Source of the DNA: an uncultured Eubacteriales bacterium
Lineage (GTDB): Bacteria; Bacillota; Clostridia; Oscillospirales; Acutalibacteraceae
Length of the DNA: 64,000 nt
Reading direction: 5' to 3'
Assembly (NCBI GenBank): GCA_934630515.1
Contig: CAKTVV010000003.1
Span: 124,001 to 188,000 of the forward strand
Positions 9,501-17,052 of the stretch are shown here, piece by piece (position 1 is the first letter of the stretch; every line of letters begins with the position of its first letter). Position numbers and translations under genes: made by a program. The notes under the pieces were generated by a model, which did no database searches, was not told the origin of the DNA, and saw only the letters and a program-made list of their open reading frames with translations.

Positions 9501-9955
9501 ACCTCCGCCCCATCCGAGATCGCAAAGCCAAAGGCATTGGTGCCCAGCGCAAACGCCGCCTGAAAGCTCGTCTTGACGCTGTTCTTTTTCAGCGTCACCG
9601 CCAGATACTCACCTTCCACAAAGGCGGTCTTGTTCAGGTCATAAATCCAATATTCCGCCTCGCCCTTTTTGTTTTTCTCGTTAGTGACATACAAGCCCTT
9701 GCCGGCGGCGTCGATCTGAAGATCCACGCCGTCTCCGTCATTGTAGTTATTGTAGGAGCTCCAGCAATACTTGTGGACCGTCTCACCCTGCTTAATAGTG
9801 AAATTCTTAAAGTCCTGCAAGGTCAGGCGGGACATCCCTTCAACCAGCGCATCCGCCGTCTGCGGGGCTGCCGCCGTTGCCGAGAACAGTGCCACCGGCA
9901 GCATCGTCAGCAGCAACGCCACCGCCGCTAAAATGGATAGGCTTCGTTTTTTCAT
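6539..9955 (-). CDS. large membrane-anchored surface protein with five tandem modules
   Basis: This 1138-residue protein has a Sec signal peptide at residues 1-27 (MKKRSLSILAAVALLL...ATAAA). It then has five tandem modules of about 200-225 residues, each starting near V/L-LQDF and ending in an ...I/VALY or LALV strand. The first two are most alike. A low-complexity GNTDGNNGGNNGGHAP spacer and one transmembrane helix with a basic tail (CFSRKRRKAL) end the protein; no LPXTG is present. Each module looks like a beta-sandwich, so glycan binding at the cell surface is plausible given the operon, but I recognise no CBM family. The start at 9955 has AAAGGAAG upstream. Its closest relative here is the gene at 30427-32325. 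Confidence 0.75.
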   Translation of the reverse strand: MKKRSLSILAAVALLLTMLPVALFSATAAAPQTADALVEGMSRLTLQDFKNFTIKQGETVHKYCWSSYNNYNDGDGVDLQIDAAGKGLYVTNEKNKKGEAEYWIYDLNKTAFVEGEYLAVTLKKNSVKTSFQAAFALGTNAFGFAISDGAEVYYDTGDGALKTAATTGTVGLRTYTVGSGEDVTVYLPLSGFVNKSNISQTMTASDLGDVQNLQIIFADLGNKNDADVANADAVSLRDVSLYLKKGLKTADELTKNMPKSVLQDFKNFTIKQGETVHRWPYSPHNNYNDEQGVELLVDADGKGLYVANDKNKKGEAAFWIYAMEKSQFPAGQYLAVTLKKNSVKSSFEAALALGTSGFGFIVPAATDVYYDNGSGTLKIAAPVGDTDSRTYRTGTADTVTVYLPVDKFVRSDNASVGIAQTDLSDIQNLQLIFSDLGNKNDADVANEDAVSLREIALYTAAPAGPDESDWRPTGTKVLVQDFADGDGALNARRYKSQYAENPVSMEVKNGALVVDKTTVENQSADFFLLDIDKRNWTGAEYLAMTCEVLEDLDTNTNPYRTGLYLSFGGMIGGMPYFINDGATAAAGSRYWSKDGKYYEMTAKTGVAFHYPDAYAGLAKGDTFTAYVRIADLQYQWGEHAPITAAQLAYLDGVSMILPRNKDGNAMLAVQEIALYGENIQPEPGDEITLPAERVTLQDFKNVDTDKLIHWEEERDWKPVVENNELYLKGESGYFNLMVTDLMARNMEGMEYIAVTIRYKKATSLQIGLGLLFGGMSYGTGDNNGGQKSYYVDDGQRIREAKTPDVEMGNWVGPIVPAPISGDIVTLYLPLDQMRTYGSPIDKSLLTGVYLSSGWARSEGWIDESVENPPYLWALEDAFSVLKIEAVGSGFVREEKDVSVPADSKTLTDFTQQKDDLNYELDNAEAAVEPVVRDGRLWFDDLMGRFAPDTYVIDTTNEKLSTYNFNGATYLAVNLSGETERDTSYVTMALEDADFRQFDFAGERIYVVAEDGKVYSVSYDGRAGINHQFYGKNVTALFPLEDFELSIYYFGNDYSPLDLSKMGSVRLGLYAGTRYSPVGLQSLALVGAAGNGNTDGNNGGNNGGHAPNMGVGLKVALPLLLAGAAFVGVCFSRKRRKAL

Positions 9956-10024
9956 GGTGTTTCTTCCTTTCTGCATAAGCAAAATTCAGGTATAACGCTA
10001 TGGAGAACCCTCTCCAAAGGATAC

Positions 10025-11671
10025 TCAGTAAAACCGGGGCATCCAGCGCCGGTATGCCTCCTCCACCACGGTCACATACTGCCCGTGACCCTGCAGCTCG
10101 GCAAAGGTGGGCTGGCTCTCCGGACCGTACATGGCATACTGGGAATGGACAGCAAAATACATCTGCTGCTCTAAAAATACCGACAGCACATCGTCAACCC
10201 ATTGCTCGCCGTGCATTCCCGGCGCCAGAGCGGTATACATGGCGCCCCACTCACCGCAATAGACCGGATACCCGTGGGCATCCCGCCAGTCGGAAAACCG
10301 GGCGGTGGAGGCGGCAATCATCTCCCGATCCAGTCCAAACAGCCGCCCATACACGGGAGACTCCCAGAACTGGAGCCCCAGCTGCGCCTGTACGCCGTCC
10401 GGCAGCGCCTCTCCCTTGAAAAACGCCTCAACGGTATACGACCAGCCGGGCTGCACCCGAAAGAGATCCTTGCTCCAGCTGCACAGCTCGATGCGCCCCT
10501 CGGTCTCGGTCACCCGCAGGCTGCCGGGGGCGGTGTTCCCCTCGGCTGCATCAAAGGACACCTTGCCCCGGTATTCCTCATACACCAGCCGGCGCACCGG
10601 AAACGGATCGTCGATCCCGCAGGACAGCACCACACCCTGATCCCGTCCCTGGGCATCGAACGCCCGCACCTGCCAGTCATCCACCAAAGCCGCCGCACCG
10701 GCGGGAATATCCCCCACCAAGACGATCACCGGGCTGGCTGCCAACGCCTTTGCGCCGGCCGTCCCGATGGCTCCGGTACGCAGCGCCGTAAAGCCGCCAT
10801 TCATGGCGGCAGCCTCCAGCCGCTCCGGCGCCAGCGTCTTTGCGCCCCGCCGCAGTCCGAAATCCGCAATAAAGGGGCTGCCGTAGACCGTGCCCGGTTC
10901 CTTCCAGTCCCCCTGAAAGCAGAAATCCGGCGGCGCATAATCGTGGTATTCGTACATCAGGTTTTCTTCCCGCAGCGGCGGGAATGCCGGCACCTCCAGA
11001 TCGTAGCAGCGGTCATCCTTCAAGCGGCCGTACATCTGCTCGCAGACGATCAGGTGCTTTTTGTCCACCTGTCGCACTGCGTCGATGCACCGCTGATACA
11101 GCCCGCCATACACCTCCAGCGCCTCGGCAAAGCTGTCCATCGCCGGAGCAAACTGCTCATTCCAGAAGGAATAGCCGGCGATCACCGGCTCCTCGGCAAA
11201 GCGCCGGGCGATAAACGTCCAAATATCCAGCCACAGCCGGGCATTCTCCTCCTCAAAGAGGTGGGTGCCGTTGCCATGCGCCCAGCTGGAGCCGGGCACC
11301 ACATGCATATTGAGGATCAGGCGGATATGGTACTTCTTCGCCCAGTCCACATTCTCCTGTATCCAGTCCAGAGCGCTCTCCCGCAGGGGCTCGCCGGGCT
11401 GCAGCGGACGAAAGAGGTTTTCGTTGATGAGGAAGCGCACCGTGTTGATCCCCATTTCCGCAAAACCCCGATATCCCTCGTCCCGGGGATTCGCCCGGTA
11501 GGGCTCGCTGGGATTCCAGCCGTTGCCGCCCCCCAGCACCCCGCCGTCAAAGCTGCCGCCCCGGATAAACCATTCGTCCCCGTTTTCATCCACCAGATAT
11601 TTTCCTTGACGGCGGATAAAGCCGTGGATCTCCGTCGCCCGCCGTGCGGGCGGTGTGCTGTGATCGGTCAT
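10025..11671 (-). CDS. cytosolic GH5-family glycoside hydrolase with an inserted domain
   Basis: This 548-residue protein has GH5 hallmarks: RLILNMHVVPG, the acid/base glutamate in YSFWNEQ (about E172) and the nucleophile in VYCGEWG (about E474). The two glutamates are about 300 residues apart, far more than in ordinary GH5, because a beta-rich domain of about 170 residues (roughly 255-425) is inserted into the barrel. There is no signal peptide. The ATG at 11671 has AAAGGAG seven bases upstream and is preferred over TTG at 11677. It pairs with the lipoprotein paralogue just upstream: that one would cut outside and this one inside. The beta-linked substrate cannot be read. Confidence 0.85.
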   Translation of the reverse strand: MTDHSTPPARRATEIHGFIRRQGKYLVDENGDEWFIRGGSFDGGVLGGGNGWNPSEPYRANPRDEGYRGFAEMGINTVRFLINENLFRPLQPGEPLRESALDWIQENVDWAKKYHIRLILNMHVVPGSSWAHGNGTHLFEEENARLWLDIWTFIARRFAEEPVIAGYSFWNEQFAPAMDSFAEALEVYGGLYQRCIDAVRQVDKKHLIVCEQMYGRLKDDRCYDLEVPAFPPLREENLMYEYHDYAPPDFCFQGDWKEPGTVYGSPFIADFGLRRGAKTLAPERLEAAAMNGGFTALRTGAIGTAGAKALAASPVIVLVGDIPAGAAALVDDWQVRAFDAQGRDQGVVLSCGIDDPFPVRRLVYEEYRGKVSFDAAEGNTAPGSLRVTETEGRIELCSWSKDLFRVQPGWSYTVEAFFKGEALPDGVQAQLGLQFWESPVYGRLFGLDREMIAASTARFSDWRDAHGYPVYCGEWGAMYTALAPGMHGEQWVDDVLSVFLEQQMYFAVHSQYAMYGPESQPTFAELQGHGQYVTVVEEAYRRWMPRFY

Positions 11672-11693
11672 ATCCAAGCTCCTTTACACCCGG

Positions 11694-13640
11694 TCAGATG
11701 GACGGCAGCAGTCGTTTGAAGGCATTTTCCAACACCGTGTAGTTGCCCGCCTTGATCTCCGGGTTATGCTCATAGGAATAGGGCTGTATTTCCTTACTGT
11801 ACATGGCAAAGGGCGAATGAACGGTGAAATACATCTGATTTTCCTTAAACACATTCAGCTGATCCTGCGCCCACTGCTCCGAATTCAGCCCCTTGTCGTA
11901 CGCCTTATAGTAAGCGCCCCATTCGCCGCAGAACACCGGCACATGATTGCTGTTGCGGTAGTCCACATAGGGCTGGATCTCCGCCTGCAGGCATTCCTTG
12001 TTCATGGTCAGCGCCTTACCCAGACTGGAGCGGTACAGCTCCATCCCGAGCCGCATGGTCACGCCGTCGGGAATGCTGCGCCCCCGCAGCGTGACGACGA
12101 TCTTATACCGATAGCCGCTGCGCACCTTCCAATATTCCCCGTTGGTGGTGTATACCCGGCCGCTTCCGGCGGTAAGATTGCTGAAGCTGATGGCGCCGCC
12201 GTCGGTGCCGGACTCAAACAGCCGCACCTTTGCATTGCTCATCTGATAATGCTTGGCGCTGGATTCCGTGGACAGGCGCCGCTCATATACGGTGCCGGTC
12301 TTGTTGCCGGAGGCGTCGTATTCCTCCGCCCGCACAGCGCTGATGCACAGCGCCGCCGTGCCGGGCAGATTGCCGCTGAATTGCAGCTGCATGGCAGCCG
12401 CCACCGCATTGCCGTCGGTCACCTGCAGCAGTCCGCTGTCGATCTCCACCGACCGTCCGTTCACCGCTCCGGCGGACACGGTATTGCCCGCCTCCACCGT
12501 GGCGGAGCCATACAGCCCGATAGAGGCGATCGCTCCGGAATTCCACACCAGACCGTAGGGCTGGGTATCTCCCTGGAAGGTGAACTCACCCGGCCCGTAA
12601 TTGTGGTATTCATACATCAGGTTCTTTTCCTTCAGCGTGGGGAATGCCGGGAACTTCATAGAACCGTAGCCGCCGTTGCTGTCCATACGACCGTTCATCT
12701 GCTCGCAGATGATGAGGTGCTTTTTGTCCACCTGCCGCACGGCATCAATGCACTCCTGATACACCTTGCCATACTGCGCCAGCGACTCCTCCCAGCTGCC
12801 CAGTGTGGGAGCGCATTGCTCATTCCAGAAGGAATAGCCCAGAATCACCGGCTCATTGGCAAACCGGCGGGCGATCTCCCGCCACACCACGATCCAACGG
12901 CTCTTATTCTTGTCCTGAAACACATTCGGCTCATTGGAGCCGCCCTGAGTGGCGCCCGGCACCACGTGCATATTGAGGATCAGGCGGATGTTGTACTTTT
13001 TCGCCCAGTCCACGTTCTCCTGAATCCACTTAAAGCCGTTATCGTTGAATTTGTTGGATTTTCCCTGGAAAAACAGCGCCTCGTTAAAGGTGAAGCGAAT
13101 GGTGTTGCAGCCCAGCTTGGCATGCTCCCGGTAAATGCTTTCGTTGCAGAAATTCCGATCCGGGTTGGCGGGGTTCCACCCGCCGGCGCCGCCCAGAGAG
13201 CCGCCGTCGATGCCGCCGCCCTTGATAAACCACTCGTCGCCGTTCTCATCCACCAGCCACTGCGCCTGCCGCCGGACGAAGCCGTTAATGCCCGTCGCCC
13301 GCTTTGCCGGCTTGCTGCCCTTGGTATAGTCGATGGTGGACGGATCATAGCTGCTGCCCGAATTGCTGCCGGAATGATTGCCGGAGGTGTTGGAGGAATG
13401 ATTACCGGAGGGGGTCTTTGAGGTATTTCCGGAGGTGTTCCCCGAGGTGTCGCCCGAGGAATCGCCGGAGGGGTCTGCGGAAGGATCCGAGTTATCCCCG
13501 GTATCGGAGGAGATCGGCTCCGAGCCATCCGGTCCGCTCAGATCGGATGTATCCTTTTTATGCCCGCCGCAGCCAATTACCAGCAGCATACTGCACACCA
13601 ACAGCACCGCCGCCACACGCTGCAACCATCGTTTATACAT
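11694..13640 (-). CDS. lipoprotein GH5-family glycoside hydrolase
   Basis: This 648-residue protein begins with a lipoprotein signal (LLVIGC, lipidated Cys about 24), then a Ser/Thr/Gly/Asn/Pro-rich linker to about residue 100, then a GH5 barrel. The acid/base is in YSFWNEQC (about E274) and the nucleophile in VFCGEWG (about E573). As in the neighbouring cytosolic paralogue, a beta-rich insert of about 170 residues separates them. The start at 13640 has AAAGGAG at good spacing. It sits 20 bases after the solute-binding protein gene. It probably degrades a beta-glycan at the membrane surface and feeds the ABC importer. Confidence 0.87.
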   Translation of the reverse strand: MYKRWLQRVAAVLLVCSMLLVIGCGGHKKDTSDLSGPDGSEPISSDTGDNSDPSADPSGDSSGDTSGNTSGNTSKTPSGNHSSNTSGNHSGSNSGSSYDPSTIDYTKGSKPAKRATGINGFVRRQAQWLVDENGDEWFIKGGGIDGGSLGGAGGWNPANPDRNFCNESIYREHAKLGCNTIRFTFNEALFFQGKSNKFNDNGFKWIQENVDWAKKYNIRLILNMHVVPGATQGGSNEPNVFQDKNKSRWIVVWREIARRFANEPVILGYSFWNEQCAPTLGSWEESLAQYGKVYQECIDAVRQVDKKHLIICEQMNGRMDSNGGYGSMKFPAFPTLKEKNLMYEYHNYGPGEFTFQGDTQPYGLVWNSGAIASIGLYGSATVEAGNTVSAGAVNGRSVEIDSGLLQVTDGNAVAAAMQLQFSGNLPGTAALCISAVRAEEYDASGNKTGTVYERRLSTESSAKHYQMSNAKVRLFESGTDGGAISFSNLTAGSGRVYTTNGEYWKVRSGYRYKIVVTLRGRSIPDGVTMRLGMELYRSSLGKALTMNKECLQAEIQPYVDYRNSNHVPVFCGEWGAYYKAYDKGLNSEQWAQDQLNVFKENQMYFTVHSPFAMYSKEIQPYSYEHNPEIKAGNYTVLENAFKRLLPSI

Positions 13641-13660
13641 ACGATACGCTCCTTTCATAC

Positions 13661-15103
13661 TCAGCGATAGCGAGCGTTCGCCTTTGCCACCGCTTTATCC
13701 ACCATGTTGGTATAGGTATTCAGCTTGCTCTCCACTTGATTGGGGTCTACATCCTTCATTTCCCATGTGATCAGCTGCGCCAGCCCCACCTGCACCAGAT
13801 CCAGCACGCTCTGCGAGGGGTCGATCTGCCGGTTCGCCTTTTTCAGCTCGTTGAGATGGAAATCCCGCAGCTCGGTGGACATAAACAGCGTATCCATGCT
13901 ATCCCGCACAGGATCCAGATAGTACCGCAGGAAGTAGCCGGCGCCCTCCGGATTGGATGCGCCCTGAGGCACACCGAAAGCGTCCAGACCGTAGACGGTA
14001 TCGTAAGCCTTCCCCTTAGGATTCGGCAGCGGCACGGCACCCATCTTAAACTTGATGCCCTTGAAGAAGCCCTCTTTTTCCAAGCCGTAGTTGGTGGTAT
14101 TGATCATACCGGTGCCTTCGTTGATGAACAGGTTCTGATCCCAATCGTCCTTAATGAGCCCTTCCTTTTTCAGCTGCGCCTCCATGCGGAAGCCCTCCAT
14201 CAGCGTGGCATCTCCCAGATTGCTCTTGAATTTGCCGTTCTCCCAGGAGACGACGCCCTGAATGCCGGCGGTGTACACCCACTCGATCCGGGTGCCGGTC
14301 ACATAGCCGATCTTGTTGATGGATTTCATATCCCGGCACGCCTGTGTAAAGGTCTCGAAATTCCAGTTGCCGTTCTTATAGTAGTCGCCGGGCGAATCGA
14401 AGCCATTATCGTGGAACATATCCTCATTATACGCCACATAGGAGTTGATAGCCGTCTCGCCGAAGGTGTTGATGCCGTAGACCTTGCCCTTATAGGTAGT
14501 CGCCTTGACCACACTCTGATCCCACACCGGATCCGTCATATTCAGCTTGGCGACGCTCAGATCCTGCAGCAGGTCGATGCCCGCCGGCCAAAAGCTGTAG
14601 CGCACCACATCCGGTGCCTGCTGGGAGGCGATGAGACTTGCCAGCTTGCTCTGCACATCCGGGGAGACGATGGATTTCGCCTTGATGCCGGTCTCCTTTT
14701 CAAAGGTGCGGAACTTGGATTTATCCCGGGCATTGGGATCCCAATACATCAGAAAACGCACCTCTGTGCCCTTTAATTTGGAGGGAACATCCTTATAGGG
14801 GTTCTGAGGGTCTTTCATGTTGATGTCATTGGAGCCGGTATTTCCGTTTCCTTTGGTGGTGTTGGAGGTATTGCTGTTGTGGTTTTTGGAATCGCCGGAG
14901 TTGGTTCCCGGCGTGCCGTCCGTACTGCTGTCCCCAGAGGGATCCGACAGGTCGTCGGAGGTCGATATGGACGGGTCCGGATAGAGACCGGATGTGGGAT
15001 CCGAGACATCGGACGTATCCGGCTTCTTCTTTCCGCAGCCGATGACGGTCAACAGCATCAGAACCGCCAGCAGCAAGCTGAGCATACGCATCGTTTGTTT
15101 CAT
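13661..15103 (-). CDS. sugar ABC transporter substrate-binding lipoprotein
   Basis: This 480-residue protein has a lipobox (TVIGC, Cys 23) and an acidic Asp/Ser/Gly-rich spacer to about residue 95. A family-1 extracellular solute-binding fold follows, starting LKGTEVRFLMYWDPNARD. The start ATG at 15103 has AAAGGAGG eight bases upstream. It follows two permease genes and precedes two GH5 genes, so it should present oligosaccharides to the 16168/15183 permease pair. The ligand is unknown. Confidence 0.9.
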   Translation of the reverse strand: MKQTMRMLSLLLAVLMLLTVIGCGKKKPDTSDVSDPTSGLYPDPSISTSDDLSDPSGDSSTDGTPGTNSGDSKNHNSNTSNTTKGNGNTGSNDINMKDPQNPYKDVPSKLKGTEVRFLMYWDPNARDKSKFRTFEKETGIKAKSIVSPDVQSKLASLIASQQAPDVVRYSFWPAGIDLLQDLSVAKLNMTDPVWDQSVVKATTYKGKVYGINTFGETAINSYVAYNEDMFHDNGFDSPGDYYKNGNWNFETFTQACRDMKSINKIGYVTGTRIEWVYTAGIQGVVSWENGKFKSNLGDATLMEGFRMEAQLKKEGLIKDDWDQNLFINEGTGMINTTNYGLEKEGFFKGIKFKMGAVPLPNPKGKAYDTVYGLDAFGVPQGASNPEGAGYFLRYYLDPVRDSMDTLFMSTELRDFHLNELKKANRQIDPSQSVLDLVQVGLAQLITWEMKDVDPNQVESKLNTYTNMVDKAVAKANARYR

Positions 15104-15182
15104 GGGATTTCCTCCTTTTAGAAATTGTGTCATACAGATCTATATGGATGCCGTCCGTGACAGCATGGGTACAGTAGAACGG

Positions 15183-16145
15183 TCAGCCCACGATGCCGAC
15201 CCGGTCGATGCTCTTGATGAACCATTTTTGCAGAATCAGGTAGAGCAGCAGCATCGGCGCAATGAACATCAGGCAGCCTGCCATCGTCACACCGGAGGCC
15301 AGTCCACCCTCCCCGCTCATCCCCGCCTGAGTCATCTGAGTGGTGATCATGGAGACCGCCACCGACAGCGGATACCGTTCGGTAAGAAACATGGTGGGCA
15401 TATAGGTATCATTCCAGTGCCAGATCACCGAGAACAGTCCGGTGGTCAGAAACACCACGCCGGAGGACGGGATGATGATGAACAGATAGGTGCGGATGGG
15501 ACCGGCGCCATCCACCCACGCCGCCTCCTCCAGTTCCTTGGGCAAGCCCAGGAAAAACTGCCGAAAAATGTAGATCAGGATACCGGATTGCAGCCCCACC
15601 CCCAGCAGGGACGGCAGCCAAAAGGCAAACACCGTATTCAGCAGATTCGGACGCAGCTCCTGTCCGGTGAGACGCCCGATCAGTCCGAGGATCCCCAGCA
15701 GATCCAGATGGGAATAATTGACGGTCATCGGGATCATCAGCATGGGCAGCGGGATTAGGATCGTCAGCAGCAGCAGCGCCTCCAGCAGCTTCTTCTCCCA
15801 AAAGGAGTATCGTGCCATACCGTAGGCGACGATGGAGCAGACGCCGATCTCCAGCACGGCGCTGACCATCTGATACAGCAGCGTGCTGCCCAGCGAGATT
15901 GGAAAGCTGACCATTTCATACGCCAGCTCAAAGCTGCGCAGGGTCAGCGCCTTGGGCAGCCATACGACGCTGGGGTCGTAAAAATCGTTTTCCGGCTTCA
16001 GTGCGTCGCTGATCATCTTCAGCAGCGGAAACAGGACGATATAGCTGACCGCCAGCAGAAACAGCAGCAGGAAAATGCGTGCCGCCATGCGACCCGCCTT
16101 GCGAGCCGCCGGTCTTCCGCCGACCTTACAGGATGCAGACGCCAT
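15183..16145 (-). CDS. carbohydrate ABC permease, MalG type
   Basis: This 320-residue inner-membrane protein has about six transmembrane helices and the EAA-type loop contacting the ATPase (ELEEAAWVDGAGPIRTYLFI). A long basic N-terminus precedes helix 1. The ATG at 16145 follows AAAGGAGGACATCCC; the upstream in-frame start would overlap the preceding permease gene. It pairs with the 16168-17052 permease. Confidence 0.88.
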   Translation of the reverse strand: MASASCKVGGRPAARKAGRMAARIFLLLFLLAVSYIVLFPLLKMISDALKPENDFYDPSVVWLPKALTLRSFELAYEMVSFPISLGSTLLYQMVSAVLEIGVCSIVAYGMARYSFWEKKLLEALLLLTILIPLPMLMIPMTVNYSHLDLLGILGLIGRLTGQELRPNLLNTVFAFWLPSLLGVGLQSGILIYIFRQFFLGLPKELEEAAWVDGAGPIRTYLFIIIPSSGVVFLTTGLFSVIWHWNDTYMPTMFLTERYPLSVAVSMITTQMTQAGMSGEGGLASGVTMAGCLMFIAPMLLLYLILQKWFIKSIDRVGIVG

Positions 16146-16167
16146 TGGGATGTCCTCCTTTCTCCGC

Positions 16168-17052
16168 TTATTCCCAGCGCCGGGACAGCAGGCGCCTGTA
16201 TACAAACATCACAACGATCATCAGTGCCCCCACGATGGCAAAATACAGCCACAGCCGGGCAGAGCTTTCATCGTAGATCTGGCTCTGGGTCATCAGCCGA
16301 AACGGCATCTTCATCATGGTGTTGTTCTTATCCGTGACAATGCCGATCATCGTATACACGATCACCAGCACAAAGGTATGGTCGAGCATCGGAAAGGTGA
16401 TGAACCAGAATTCCTCCCAGCGGTTTGCCCCCTCCACCCGAGACACCTCATACAAAGCGTCCGGGATGGTCTGCAGACCGGCTATAAACAGCACCGTCTG
16501 CACACCGCAGCTCCAGATCAGGTCGAATATATCCTCCATCACCGCCGAAAACAGAGAAATGAGCTTTTCCGGCAGCTCCAGACTGCGCAGCACCGCATCC
16601 AGATCCAGAATATTGGAGGTGTACGAGGTGGTGCCCTCCGGTCCGCCGCCCCCGGCAAACACCAGCTCCATCACCGCCCCGGAGGCAATGATGACCGGCA
16701 GGAAAAATACCGCCCGGGCCAGCATACGCCCTGGAAACTGCTGATTGAGAATCAGAGCAAAGATCAGACTGAGGATCACGATAATCGGCAGCGAGGTGCA
16801 GAAGCTCCGCACCGACTCGATCAGAAAATAGGTATAGGTGCCGTCCGTCGTCAGCAGCTGCACATAGTGCTTCAGCCCGACAAAGGTCACCTCCAGTCGG
16901 TCGCCGGAGAACGCCACATCGGAAAAGGAATACAGCACCGACTGGCACAGCGGCACCAGAAAGAACAGCACCAGCCCGATCTCCCAGGGCAGCACAAACA
17001 GCCGCCCGTACCGGCTGCTGCGCCGTCTCAATCCATCGTTTTGACGTTTCAT
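16168..17052 (-). CDS. carbohydrate ABC permease, MalF type
   Basis: This 294-residue protein has about six transmembrane helices and the loop EVSRVEGANRWEEFWFITFP, a variant of the EAA motif. Its ATG overlaps the stop of the upstream DUF5696-like gene (ATGA), which indicates translational coupling. It forms a likely heterodimer with the next permease. Confidence 0.88.
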   Translation of the reverse strand: MKRQNDGLRRRSSRYGRLFVLPWEIGLVLFFLVPLCQSVLYSFSDVAFSGDRLEVTFVGLKHYVQLLTTDGTYTYFLIESVRSFCTSLPIIVILSLIFALILNQQFPGRMLARAVFFLPVIIASGAVMELVFAGGGGPEGTTSYTSNILDLDAVLRSLELPEKLISLFSAVMEDIFDLIWSCGVQTVLFIAGLQTIPDALYEVSRVEGANRWEEFWFITFPMLDHTFVLVIVYTMIGIVTDKNNTMMKMPFRLMTQSQIYDESSARLWLYFAIVGALMIVVMFVYRRLLSRRWE

